The notes beneath the pieces were generated by a model. That model saw only the letters and a list, made by a program, of their open reading frames with translations. It did not search any database and was not told the origin of the DNA. The translations under genes were made by a program, and so were the position numbers. Positions 43,472 to 54,825 of a stretch of 64,000 nt of DNA are shown here, in pieces. The stretch is from Papiliotrema nemorosa. Its lineage: Eukaryota; Basidiomycota; Tremellomycetes; Tremellales; Rhynchogastremaceae. The DNA lies in the NCBI GenBank assembly GCA_032158125.1, contig JASKOT010000008.1, forward strand, positions 434,001 through 498,000, given 5' to 3'. Each line of letters begins with the position of its first letter. Position 1 is the first letter of the stretch.

Positions 43472-44478
43472 CTACCACTCGATCTCGTCCGGGAAGTACT
43501 TTTTGATCAACTCCATGTAGTACGGCTTGAGCTCCGAGACCTTTGGTGGATCGTCAGATTTGGAGTAAAGGTCGTCTGAATGTCAGCCAAGGCCTCGGAA
43601 GACGAGGCGCAACTTACAAGGGTTGAAAGCTTTGACTGCTTTGAGTTGTTCCTCGTCGCCTGGACCCATCAGGTGTCGGTAAGCTCCCTCTCGGTGCCAG
43701 GGGTAGAAAGAGTGGTATCGAATCATAGCGAGACCTTCTTTTGGCAGAGACGACTGTTCCTTGCAGATCCAGTAGAGATACTCGTCGTGACCCCATGACA
43801 GCATGACATTGTCGAGACCGCACCCGGCTTGGTAGATACCGTTCTCGGTTTGTAGCTCTGGGTTGTTGTAATCCGGGTTGGCTTTGAATGTCTCGGGGTA
43901 GATGATCTTGTCGCTGAATTTGCACCCGACAACAAAGGTATCACCGACGACGTCCCATTGGCCATCGGCTCCAAAGAAGCAGAGCAATTTGCCGAGATCA
44001 TGGATCAGTCCGGTGACTTGCATCCAGTCGGGTTTGCCATCACGTCGAATGGCCTCGGCGGTTTGGAGCAGATGTTCGATTTGACCGACCGAAGTGTCTG
44101 GGTCAGACTCGTCGACAAGGGTGTTGAGCATCTCCATGGCTTCCCAAATGGACATGGTCGCACGTTTGGTCTCTCGAAATTGCTTTCGGATGTTGATGTT
44201 GTACTCGAGGGTCTGCTTTTGGTGTTGCTCCTACATATGAGCGCAATCCTGCCAACCACAAAGCGACTCACAGCGTAAAAGTTTTTGACTCGATCACAAG
44301 CCTCCTCGTACCGCCTAAAGTTGTCCTTGTCCTTCTCTGCATCAAACTTGGACTCTTCGTCGTAATCCCCCTTGAGCGCTTTCAACTTGAGTACGTTGAC
44401 ATCGTCGACCTCGTCCGAAACCACGTCGAGCTTGGCCGCCTCGTCCTTCATGTACTGGGTGACTTCGGGTGCGTGCAT
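43472..44478 (-). CDS. MIOX: Myo-inositol oxygenase
   Basis: A di-iron oxygenase that cleaves myo-inositol to D-glucuronate in the cytosol. Start at 44478 ([17 protein letters not shown]). Two introns were inferred (about 44274-44233 and 43618-43577). All metal ligand motifs are present in order: [13 protein letters not shown] (His), LIHDLGK (His-Asp), WGHDEYLYW (His), YHSFYPWH (His), and FNPYDLYSK (Asp, created by the last splice). The signature [17 protein letters not shown] follows the first intron. Ends [10 protein letters not shown]. The enzyme looks intact at normal length. It is divergent from a sugar permease, about 600 bp between starts, possibly co-regulated. Confidence 0.95.
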
Positions 44479-45081
44479 TTTGTCAAGTGGTGGATATGTG
44501 TGGGTTCTGACAGCATCGTGGAGCGGGTATTATATATACTGGATCAAGAGCATCGAGAAAGCGAGTAAGAAACCAACCGATACAGAGAAAACTGCAGGTC
44601 CGATCGGAGCAACACCCTCGGACAGTTGGAAAGCCGGGGGCGGGGTTTGGTGGGAAGCGAGAGGGCGCAGTCGAGTGGCGAGTATCGCCGTTTAGCCCGG
44701 ACCGTCATTCTTGGTCAGACACAGTAGGATAAAGTGACCGATACCTGCCACTTTGATGCAACCAATTGACCGATGACAAGGAAGCACCCCAAGCAAACCC
44801 CCGATCGGCGAGGGGCCTGATGTAGCTTCTCCAACCGGTCCTTTCAGCCATAATACTGGCTAGGACACTTTGAGATCGTTCAATATGTCGTTCTGGACGT
44901 TGTTTCCACCATCATGGACATCTATATCACCATCAAGGACGATGCAAACATCACCTAGAGATACTTCATTCCCATTGGCTCACGCGCCACGGGGACGGCG
45001 TCTGTGATTTGCAATTTTCCTCCCCCATCGCTATGAGCGCGTTCTCGATCTTGGACGTTTGTGTTTGCTTCAACACTAACC
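44479..45081. promoter_or_regulatory. Divergent intergenic region between MIOX and sugar permease
   Basis: About 600 bp without a supported gene. A TATA-like tattatatata occurs at 44528-44538 on the MIOX side, about 50-60 bp before its start codon. Confidence 0.4.
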
Positions 45082-46877
45082 ATGACTGAACCCATCTCAC
45101 CTCGTACAGAGAGCAAAGCTCTTCACGCCAATGCGCTCGCCGCGACGGGTGAGCATACATGATGGGGGTCGCTAATCCGCAGAGAAAGAACAGTCGATGA
45201 CGCTCATGGAGGGGATCAAGTTGTACCCCAAGGCGGTCTTCTGGTCTATCCTGATCTCCACATGTATCGTCATGGAGGGTTATGACATTGCGCTCGTTGG
45301 AAACTTTTGTACGCGCTAGCAACGTTCATTGCTGACTTGAGACGCGTTTGACACCTTCAACCGGAAATACGGAGAATTGACGCCCAAGGGCACTTACGAG
45401 GTACCTGCTCGATGGCAAGCGGGATTGTCCAACGGTGTTCAATGTGGAGAAATCATCGGATTGTTCAGTGGGTCAGACCCAACGACGGAGCTGATATAGT
45501 CAACGGATATGTGTCGGAACGATTCGGCTACAGGTACACTGTCATGGCATCTCTGGTCGCGCTCACCGGGTTCATCGCCATCTTTTTCACCGCCCCAAAT
45601 ATCAAGGTCTTGCTCGTAGGAGAAATTCTAGCTGGCATCCCGTGGGGGGTGTTCCAAACTCTGTGCATCACGTATGCCTCGGAAGTCTGCCCTGTCGCGT
45701 TGAGGGGCTACCTCACGGCCTACGTCAACATGTGCTGGGGAATCGGTCAACTGATGTGGGTGTTCTTAATCGACGAGTCTGACGACAGTGGTGTTGGAGT
45801 TATCAAGGCGATGCTGGGACGAACCGACGAATGGGCTTACCGACTCCCGTATGGTCTCCAGTGGAGTGAGTAAGCCAAAAAGCCATCATACTGACCGTAG
45901 TCTGGCCCCTGCCCTTGTTCATCGGCGTCCTGCTCGCTCCCGAATCCCCCTGGTGGCTAGTTCGTAAAGGCAGGATCGAAGAAGCCAAGCACTCGTTGCG
46001 CCGATTGACTACTGCCCATGACGACTTTGACCCAGAGGCGACCATCGACATGATGAGACACACTACCCAATTGGAGAATGAGATCACTTCTGGAGCCTCA
46101 TATGTCGACTGCTTCAAAGGGACCGACCTTCGTCGAACAGAGATCGTCTGTATGGTCTGGGCGATCCAAAATCTATCCGGAAACGCATTTTCCAACTACT
46201 CTACCTACTTTCTCGTTCAAGCAGGACTCAACTCTTCCAACTCGTACAACTTTGCCTTGGGCCAATATGCCATCAATGTCGTCGGGGTGTTTGGCGCATG
46301 GGGTCTCATGGCGGCAGGAATGGGTCGACGGACATTGTACATCACTGGACTGTGCGGCCTGTGCGTGGCACTATTCGTCATGGGTTTCCTGGGTCTCGTG
46401 CCAGAAGCTCATCGATCCGCGGCGAGCATGGCTACCGGAGTGCTCATGCTCGTCTGGGCGCTCTTTTTCCAATGTTCGGTTGGTACCATTGCCTATTCCC
46501 TCGTGGCAGAGTTGTCGACCCGTCGACTCCAGATCAAAACGGTGGTTTTGGGTAGAAATCTCTACAATGTCGTGGCGATCATCAGTAATGTCCTCACCCC
46601 GTATATGCTCAACCCGGAAGCGTGGGATTGGGGAAATTATGCCGGTTTCTTTTGGGGTACAAGCTGCCTCTTCTGCGTCATCTATTGTTACTTTAGGCTC
46701 CCAGAACCGACGGGTGAGTTTGTTTGGAGGGTAGAGCTGATCCTAGGTCGAACATTCGCAGAGATTGACCTGTTGTTTGAAAGAAAAGTCCCGGCGAGAC
46801 AGTTCAAGAAGACAAAGGTGGAAGTGTTTGATTCTAGCGTGTCGAATCTGTTGGCTACAGAGGGGGAGAAAGTGTAG
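45082..46877 (+). CDS. Sugar permease, alpha-glucoside (maltose) transporter type
   Basis: A twelve-helix MFS sugar porter. The start at 45082 gives MTEPISPRTESKALHANALA. The N-terminal MTLMEGIKLYPKAVFWSILI and VMEGYDIALVGNF, then KYGELTPKGTYEVPARWQAG and GEIIGLFINGYVSERFGYR, are characteristic of fungal alpha-glucoside:H+ symporters. Later motifs: ASEVCPVALRGYLTAYVN, APESPWWLVRKGR, NLSGNAFSNYSTYFLVQAG, GRRTLYITG, and the terminal EPTGRTFAEIDLLFERKV. At least seven introns (including 45471-45501 and 46714-46745) close in frame. Despite the MIOX neighbour, the sequence type suggests a di- or oligosaccharide rather than inositol. This is inference. Confidence 0.9.
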
Positions 46878-47194
46878 AGAGGTAAATTATAATCCCTTGA
46901 TATCCCTAATGCTTGTCCCTAATGCATAATCTTGTCACTATGCCAAGACACCTTGCTTCGAACATGGGGACACTGTGCGTACAAAAGGGGCACGTTTGAT
47001 GACGAGGTGTATTCGTTTTCCTGCTTTCATGCCCACAAAAGCAATCCCTCCGCGAATTGTACCGGGAGATACAGGGGCAGCAGGTAGATGTAACTTGAAT
47101 ACAAGAGCATAAACAGAGGCACAAGGATACTCCTTACAACCTATCGCGATACAACCCTTCATTGATCACCTCAATTGCCTCATTCGTCCCCATC
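46878..47194. other. Convergent intergenic region, nothing recognised
   Basis: About 317 bp between the permease and Yippee stop codons, 3' untranslated sequence. Confidence 0.4.
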
Positions 47195-47810
47195 TCACCA
47201 GTTATTCTCCTTGACCACTTTTGCTGCTTCAATAATGTACCTCCCTTCTCATCAGCGCCTGTTGTATAGGCATGTCGAGCGACTCGCCCTCTTTATACCT
47301 CTGCTCCCCGTTTGGCGCCTTGATGTACATCCACCCGAGAGAGACGTTACAGCTCGCACATAGGAGATCCGCTACGGTATGCATCCCCGTCCTATCGTCA
47401 GCATCACATCATGAGGAGCCCCTCACATCAGTCGCCTATCCTCTCGTCTGCCCAGGGATGTGTTGATGGTCGAGTTCATCAGACTGCTGTCAGACGACCG
47501 ATGGATAGGTGGGTAGACATCTTTCGTACTATGCTTGACCTGAGCGACCGTTGAATGCCTTGGATACCAATTCGTCTTGTAGTGCCTGCCATCAGTTTCA
47601 CGTCATCCCTCGCGCTGGATGGGTTTGACTCGCGATCACCTCGGAACACTTTTGACAAGAGAAGACGGGCTTGTCGTCGGGAAGATGGTGCAGGTCGAGT
47701 GTTGAGCATCTCCCAGTCTTCCTTTCGTCCGGCGAAGGAGAAGACAGCGTGTTCGAGGAAGATGTAGAGCTCGAGGCAGACGGGGACGATGGCAGAGACC
47801 GCTCAGCCAT
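47195..47810 (-). CDS. Yippee-domain zinc-binding protein
   Basis: Yippee proteins are small zinc-binding proteins found in nucleus and cytoplasm. The start at 47810 gives MAERSLPSSPSAS with a Ser-rich N-tail. After splicing, the domain reads VFSCQKCSEALQDELVSKAF, NGRSGQAYLMNSTINTSLG, RREDRRLMTGMHTVADLLCA, SCNVSLGWMYIKAPNGEQRY, KEGRYIIEAAKVVKENNW: both zinc CxxC pairs, the S-G-x-A-Y-L core and the HTV-x-D-x-x-C segment are conserved. The last intron (47245-47287) has a GC donor (GCGAGT) rather than GT, and the KEG/RYIIE join supports it. The ancestral role is unclear. No truncation. Confidence 0.85.
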
Positions 47811-48155
47811 TGCTGAGATCGGTAGTGAGGGTCTGACTGGACAAGACGGATCGACGGGATAGCCGACAAAGGAGCACGGAATTAACCCGGAAGGCCGAGA
47901 AAAGGTGACTACCTCGATTTTCCTCAATCACACGGCTCGCATGCTAGGGACGCACAAGAGCAGACTCGCAGTCGCTATACATGCATACCCCGTACCGCGC
48001 AGCGCCAAGTTCCCAATGCAAGGTATGGCCGAGTAAATCCAGATCTTCCCCTTGCCTCATTTTGATGGCCGGCAAAGCGATTTGACCGAGACGCGATTGG
48101 ACACCTCGTTGCCCCATTTCCGCTTTCTATCCTTCATCCTTTCCTCTACCCCACC
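47811..48155. promoter_or_regulatory. Divergent intergenic region between Yippee and BIO2
   Basis: About 345 bp, no supported gene. Both promoters are expected here. Confidence 0.35.
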
Positions 48156-49576
48156 ATGGCGACCTTTCTCGCTCGTCCCCGTGTAGTCGCGTCTGCGAGC
48201 AACGGTATAAGGACCCTCGCTACCGTCGCGGATGCTTCGCCTGTCCCGACTTTCGGTGCAACTCGTGTGAGAGGTGGTTTGGGGACCGTCAGACATGATT
48301 GGCGACGATCAGAGATTCAAGGTATATTCGACGGACCGTTGATGGAGACCATCTTTCAAGCTGTGAGCTTTTTCGATCGCAAAAGATGCCAAGCTCACGG
48401 CAGGCGTCGGTGCATAGGATGCATCATGACCCTTCTCGTATTCAACTTTGTACCCTTATGAACATCAAAAGTACGCCTCTTCCAAATCATCGGACCGTCT
48501 CATACATCGCTGACAATCAGCTGGTGGATGCACGGAAGACTGCAAATACTGCTCTCAATCCTCCTCCTACAAGACCCCCACCAAAGCATCCCGGCTGGTC
48601 CAACTCGAGCCGGTCCTTCAAGCCGCTCGAGAGGCCAAGGCGAATGGGTCGACACGATTCTGCATGGGCGCGGCATGGAGAGATCTGGCAGGGAAGAAGT
48701 CTGGGTTTGAAAGGATCCTGGAGATGGTCAAAGAGGTCAGGGGAATGGGTATGGAAGGTGAGTCGTCGCGACCTATCGTGTCGTCAGGAAAGGTGGAGGC
48801 TCATTATAGTCTGCACAACGCTCGGAATGTTGTCACCTGAACAGGCGAAACAGCTCAAGGAGGCGGGACTGTCGGCTTACAACCACAACCTCGATACTTC
48901 AAGAGAGTTTTACCCCGAGGTGATCACCTCGAGGACATACGATGAGAGACTGGCGACGATTGAAGCGGTGAGAGACGCCGGAATCAGCGTCTGCTCGGGT
49001 GGAATTCTGGGTCTCGGAGAGCAGGATGAGGACCGTGTTGGACTGATCCACGAGGTCTCAAGGTGAGCCTGAGCTTTGATGGCGATACTAGGGAAAGGCC
49101 AACGGTAGAATGGCTTCTCACCCTGAATCATTCCCCGTCAACACCCTTGTCCCTATCGAAGGTACCCCGTTGGAGAACAACGATGTGAGTAGACCAAGCG
49201 TACATGTGTGTAGTCTAACTTGCAGCCCGTATCGGTCCACACGGTATTGCGAACCATTGCCACTGCCCGAATTGTTCTCCCTAAAACCATCATCCGTCTC
49301 GCCGCCGGTCGACACACCTTTTCCGAGACGGAGCAAGCAATGGTGCGTGTTGCAACCTCTTTACAGTGTCGGTGCTCATCCTAGGCATTCATGGCTGGGG
49401 CCAATGCCATTTTCACCGGTGAGAAAATGTTGACCACCCCTTGTTCCGGCTGGGACGAGGACAAGTCGATGTTGGGTCGATGGGGATTGAGAGGTCTGCG
49501 AAGCTTTGAAGATAATGAGAGTCTCGAGGTCAACACCCATGCGGCAGACAAGGCTCAGGCTGAAGTTTCCGCTTAG
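48156..49576 (+). CDS. BIO2: Biotin synthase (mitochondrial radical SAM enzyme)
   Basis: Converts dethiobiotin to biotin. The start at 48156 gives [20 protein letters not shown], a mitochondrial presequence. After splicing: [40 protein letters not shown] containing the radical-SAM CxxxCxxC cluster motif (48535-48560), [92 protein letters not shown] and [20 protein letters not shown]. All cluster ligands and substrate motifs are present. Seven or so introns were inferred. Ends at 49576. Confidence 0.95.
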
Positions 49577-50032
49577 AGTGGTACAGGACGGGCAGTGATT
49601 TAAGGAAAACGATCATGGACCGAGTCGTCTTGAAGGTGACACCATGCATTGTATGCACTCTGCACGTATGACTCAAGATTGCTCAACATCGACTAGGATG
49701 TGTCGGAGGCGGAGAAGTGAGTTGACCTCGGTGCAAACGCTGAAACAAGTGAGACATCGAGTCTTGGACGCTTTGTCTCTGACTCGACACCATTTTGCCT
49801 CCTTCAATTCACACATGGCCTCGAGACTTGACTCACCGAACTGACGACGTTGGCCTGCGCAATGCCCAATGTCAGATCCTGGAGTACAGGCTCGACCCGT
49901 TGACAACGACCCACCCATCTCCTTTCCTCTCGTCTTCTTAGCTGATATCCCTTCTAACTCTTCGACGCTGGTCGTCACTCACTTTCATTTCACTGTCATC
50001 GGTCTGTATCGCTGGACGCTTGGACCGTCAAG
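49577..50032. other. Intergenic, nothing recognised
   Basis: About 455 bp between two plus-strand genes. Only short frames, no motif. Confidence 0.4.
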
Positions 50033-51996
50033 ATGTCTCGAAGGAGAGGTCGACGATGGACCAGACAGATCCCGCTGGCGGGAGTTGTGACGGTTCTGGG
50101 TTTGATTAAGGGTGTTGTTGCCGGAGATGAGTCCTCGTCATCGGGTGACAACACTGACACGAGCGGCGGGCCCGGTATGGCGCTCCTGCATGTGCCGGGA
50201 TGACGGAAGCAATGCTGATGTACAGAGTCGACAACAAATGGAGGCACGCCCCAGGGCGTACAATGGATCACGCCTACAGGACAAGAGGGTCTCATCCCTG
50301 GAGGCAATATTCTAGCGCAATGGTGAGCCTCAGCCATGCGGGGTAAGGCCTAATGTGATAGGAGGTCTGACACACCTCTCGACTCGCCCTCTTTTGCTCT
50401 GTGCACGCTAAACTCTTGTGGTGAAGCCACTTATCCGTCGATACAGCACAATGATGACGGGACTTCGCAGGCTCAACTGTGAGTTTAGCATTATCGAGCA
50501 TGTGTTGAGAGTAGCTCTCTCCCTGATATGCCGGCCATGGAAGGGATGTACCTGAAAATGTCACCCGGAGGGAATATGGCAGACACCACTTCACCCGCAT
50601 TCAATGTTCAAGTTGCAGCTGCCATGCCCGGTGAGTCTGATCCCGCCAAGAGGTACCGAGGGGGATTGCGCTCTGACATGTAGCCAGCAGCGAGAACCCT
50701 TACTACACTGCTACGGCGGACACCACCTCGACTGGTGCGTTTCTCCTTTGTGGTGAGCTAATCTCAGCGACCAAGGGTCACAAGACTGCGTCTGTGTCTC
50801 TTTCGGCGATATCTATACCCACGCAACCAGCTCAACAACCTTTTATCCCCACTTCCCTTCCCGCCGTCGCCATCGCATCTGCGCTCCCATCTCTCTCATT
50901 CCTCACGATGCCCTCCAATTCCGCGTCCTACGCTGCAGACACTAGAGCTGCGAGCACGAAACCCACCGTGGTCGCCATCGCTATTCCGTTGAGCATTTGC
51001 GCGCTCATCGCTCTGATCGCATTGCTATTCTGCGCCCGGAACAAGGTCTTCCGCGCACCGCGTCAGTCCGACCCGGAGAAAGATTGGGAAGCCGCGCTCA
51101 AGGCCAAACTGGCGAGTCGACCTGCACAAGTGGCAGGGGTAGGAATTGACGTGAATGGGGTGAGTGTACGACAGAGGGAGGGCGACTTTGCGTCCGTCCC
51201 CGTGTTGCCTTATTCGGCGCCTCGATCTGTCCAGGACGGACGAGATGAGAGTAGGAAGGGTTACCCCATGTTGGAGACTTATGCTCGGAATCACCCACGC
51301 AGAGAGTACGGGAGTAGGGAGCTTCGGTCGGAAGGATCTGGGAGATCCGGGAGGAGGTGTTTGACACCCGTGCGAGAGGACGAATACTTTACCCGACTTC
51401 CGCCAGGTTCGGACAGACGTGGCTCGAGGTATCCAGATCGTGAGCGGTACTCCTCCGAGGCCTGGGTCAGAGGTTATCGACGAGATATGGACGACCGGTA
51501 TCACCCTAGGGATGCCCTTCCGAGGAGCTGGTCCCGCGAGAGTGATCGCCATTACATGACTGCCCGGAGGTCCGGCTCTTCCACTGGTTCGACCTGCGAT
51601 TGCCCTTACCACGGGGTATCGGCCGTCAAACGACCAGTATACGATCGTGCCTATTCCGAAAGATCAGACGAGAGCAGAGGATCCATCGTCAACCCTCATC
51701 CTTCTTGCTTGTCCCCGTCGACCTCTCGGTCCAGGTCTTATATGGATGCGTCCAAGGGAAGACCGTTACCTCGGACTGCTTCTTGGGATAGGGGAATGCC
51801 GCATCGTACGGGCGTCTTGGAGCGAGGACCGAGTAGCAACAGTAGCCAGGCGTCTAGCATGAGGTGGGATATGAGGGAGAAGAGGTCAGCGGGAAGTGGG
51901 TTGGGCGCCGCCGGGATCAGTGGTGGATTAGGTGGAGAGCTGGATGGGTTGTATGAGAGTTTGAGGGTTGCTATTGGGTCTCCTGTGCGGAGGTGA
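50033..51996 (+). CDS. Single-pass membrane protein with Kre9/Knh1-like extracellular region
   Basis: The start at 50033 gives a basic leader and hydrophobic signal (MSRRRGRRWTRQIPLAGVVT then VLGLIKGVVAG). Spliced exons give GVQWITPTGQEGLIPGGNIL, FALCTLNSCGEATYPSIQ and PDMPAMEGMYLKMSPGGN, resembling the Ig-like Ser/Thr-rich domain of fungal Kre9/Knh1 wall proteins (weak, by pattern only). A Ser/Thr/Pro-rich stalk is followed by one transmembrane helix (VVAIAIPLSICALIALIALL, coded near 50970-51030) and a cytoplasmic region of about 320 residues, rich in Arg, Ser and Tyr. It may be a cell-surface sensor or wall-linked protein. Five introns were inferred in the first third. The large last exon starts before 50794. 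Confidence 0.7.
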
Positions 51997-52568
51997 GCAG
52001 TGGACCTCGTGTTCGATGATGGGATGCGGCGGGGAGTGCAACACTAGGTAGGAGACGGGCAGATGCCTTTGATCAGTTGCGTTAGATCAGTTGCGTTAGA
52101 TCAGTTGCGTCGCGGACAATCCTATGGCCAACACATTGCCGTGTCTCGACTGGTATCCCCTTGTTCTTCAATGCAGTCCCGATGTAGTCTTCAACACATG
52201 CCAACCCGTCTTCGACGATCCTGGTCCTGCCGTCGTTGCTGTTGCATAGGTTCACTATCGCTCGGCGTTTTGGTCGGTGATATGGGGTGATCTACTCGGA
52301 GGGGGGTTGTTGACAAGTCACGTGATGATTACGTAAACAACCCCATCTGTGCGGATCACATGAGGGGGGCGAGGTCGCGTCTCTCTTCAATGGGCCATTA
52401 TCCCCTTCTTCTCATTCGTTCAGTCCCATCTCGACGTCCTCTACATCCTCGACAGTGACAGCAGCAAGCAACGCTCACTTGTATATACACCCACTGACCA
52501 GTACACTCGTGGAACAACCTAGCAGCTGCAAATCCCAGCACACCTTTTGGACCTTGTCTCCCGGCGTC
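51997..52568. other. Intergenic, no gene; contains a short tandem repeat
   Basis: About 570 bp between plus-strand genes. Apart from the 14-bp tandem repeat listed separately, nothing was recognised. The open frame upstream of 52569 lacks an ATG. Confidence 0.4.
52071..52110. repeat. 14-bp tandem repeat, nearly three copies
   Basis: GATCAGTTGCGTTA at 52071-52084 and 52085-52098, then 12 bp of a third copy to 52110. Perfect copies, so probably recent slippage. Confidence 0.9.
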
Positions 52569-54025
52569 ATGGCCATCCCTCTCGCGCCCACAAAGGTCAT
52601 CCCAATGACCAACCCCTCTACATCGACCATTATACCCACCGCCTCAGCCAAACGACCCTACCAATCCTCATCGGTGGAGACTTCGCGGAAACGACCAAAG
52701 AGCCGTTTGACCACCCCCGAGTTCAAAGTCCCGCTCTTACCGCACCGCGCGCTCACACCGTCCTCTTCCACCGTCGCCGCATCGTCCTCCCCTATACGCC
52801 ACATTGCATCTTCGTCGCCGTCAAACCAAGCAGATATGGAGGAGGTGACGATCACACCCGGAGAATCGCTCGTCTTTGGTAGACACCGACACACTCCCAT
52901 CAACGCGTCGGCATCTTCCTCTGTTCTTCTCAAATCAACCGTCCCGGTCCACCTACATCATCTCGTGACGGATATCGATTCTCCAACGAGTATAGTCTAC
53001 CTCGCTCGGACCGCTTCGCATGCGTCTAGGACGCACGCGCTGGTGGAGTGGCAGGAAGAGGGGGAGATGGTCAAAGTTTTGGTGATTGGTCAGAATGGGA
53101 TGAAGATCAACGGAAAACGCGTGCTGGCCGGGCAAAGGGTGAAACTGGATAGGCAGGCGGAGAATGCAAAAGGGAGGGAAAGGGTGGTGCTGGACTTTTA
53201 CGGGACGAAGATGGCCGTCAGGTTTCCAACATCGCAGGGGAAAGAGTCGAAAGAGGAAACCGTCACATTCGACAGGGCGGATCTGAGTGCGCTCTTCACC
53301 CCGGATCGAAGTTCGCCACCCCTCTCACCGAGTTTATCTCTACCGCCCTCGAGCCCACCGCTGGCGCCGTTGACACCGAGTGAGGATGTCGACATGGAGG
53401 ACGAGGCGAAACCTACGTCGTCGGAACGAGCTTCGTCGCCCGTGTTCAGCACACGGGGGTCATCTCCCCTGTCTGCGCCTGGGTCTGATGATGAGGAAGA
53501 GCCGAGGGAGCCGGAGGATGTTCAAGAGAAAATCGTCAAACAGGAGCTGGTGGAGGCGCATGTTGCTGGGCCCAGCACAAGTGTGCAGGTCGACAACGAC
53601 CCTTGCCCTGCCGAGGTCGATCTTCCGGCTCTGCTTGCCACAACAGTAGTATTCTCGGGATCGTCAAAGCTATCTCTCCCTGATCTGGTAAAGCACATGT
53701 TGGATGTAAGTCGCCATGCACCGACAGGCCAAGCTAATTGTAGTCCCAATCGAGCTTGAAAGATCTCGGTTCAGAGTCGAGGTGGGAAAAATGGGCCAAC
53801 GAAGTTTTGGAGCATAATCCAATGTTTGGGAAAGTCTTGCGACACGGTAAAGACTCGTCGGGACATCCTTTACTCCCGCACTACTTTTACAACCCGGCAA
53901 ATGATCCAGACACCTCCCGGGCGGAAGAGTTGGGCGGATTGGTCAGGCCGTTGAGGACGGTGCAGAGGGCAGGGGGCAAGGCGATCGACTGGAGGCCTGT
54001 GGGTAGTGGGAGGAGGCGATACTAG
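52569..54025 (+). CDS. FHA-domain nuclear protein, Tos4/Plm2-like
   Basis: The start at 52569 (MAIPLAPTKVIPMTN) follows a frame without earlier ATG. The N-terminus is Ser/Pro-rich and has a basic KRPYQSSSVETSRKRPKSR stretch that could be a nuclear localisation signal. The FHA-like domain spans about residues 95-205: ESLVFGRHRHTP, VYLARTASHASRTHALVEW (phosphothreonine-binding SxxH region) and VLVIGQNGMKINGKRVLAGQ. Acidic Ser/Pro-rich linkers follow. One intron (53707-53742) leads to a C-terminal domain LKDLGSESRWEKWANEVLEH, MFGKVLRHGKDSSGHPLLPH, a winged-helix-like region ending GSGRRRY. This layout resembles the fungal G1/S regulators Tos4/Plm2. The orthology is inference. Confidence 0.78.
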
Positions 54026-54309
54026 TCGGCCTGATGGCGTATAGGGTATTTGGGTCACCGTTGAGCTTTGATAGTGCTCCGGTTCTTGGTGCGGAGTGAC
54101 GATTTGGAAGGAGATCTTGGTCTTGCTTGTTTGCATGCATACATTCGTACTTGAGTCCAAGAATTACTGAGACTCTTTGACTGAGATCCAGCACCAAGTT
54201 TCAGAGTGAGGTGACTCGACAGCGTAGCTGTCAGCGATACCATGACGTCGCTACTGGGTATCGGTCTGTCAGGACCTGGACTTTGGCATCCAACATTTAC
54301 AACTACACC

Positions 54310-54825
54310 ATGATAAGGCTACTCATCCTGCTCAACTGCCTCTTTGCTGGGGTCTCTCTTGCCATTCTCCTCCCAGACCAGCCCAATATACTTCCTCAGT
54401 CATTCCACCACCGAGAGCAAGACAAGCGCACCGGGAAAGACTCATCCGCTCAATCCTACTTGAACGGCTTGGGTTTGGTGCTTGGACAAGAGAAAGACAG
54501 GGCAGGTGTCCTTGACATCTGCCCTCAGCTCAAGGTCAATTGCGTGGTGGACAAGGATTGGAGACATCCCATAGGGAGTCTAGGTCTGAGACGTATGTCC
54601 ATGCAGTCTCTTGCCCTGTCGAGTGCATCACCTCCCCTAGACTCCATTCCTCCATTGCCTTCACCCCGTCTAGTTCATCCTTCACACACTAGCTGATCGG
54701 TAGCGTTCTGCAGAGAAGGCTTGCGGTGCAACCAATGTGAAGAGACGAAAAATACAAGGGAATGTAATAGGGCATTTGCAGATTGCAAAGGAGCTTGCGA
54801 GTCTTATGGTCCTATCCCCTTTTAG
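54310..54825 (+). CDS. Small secreted cysteine-rich protein (134 aa)
   Basis: Exon 1 (54310-54592) begins MIRLLILLNCLFAGVSLA, a signal peptide, and ends GSLGLRR. An intron of 111 nt (54593-54703, donor GTATGT, acceptor GGTAG) joins in frame to exon 2 (54704-54825), PFCREGLRCNQC-EETKNTREC-NRAFADC-KGAC-ESYGPIPF. The mature protein has eight Cys (two in exon 1, DIC and VNC, six in exon 2), suggesting four disulphides, and a possible Kex2 site (DKR) near residue 38. Not recognised as a known family. Effector-like or antimicrobial-like size and spacing, function unknown. Without splicing the frame would read into low-quality sequence. Confidence 0.65.

Noticed and set aside
52455..52568. N-terminal extension of the FHA protein
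   Set aside because: The frame is open but has no ATG before 52569.
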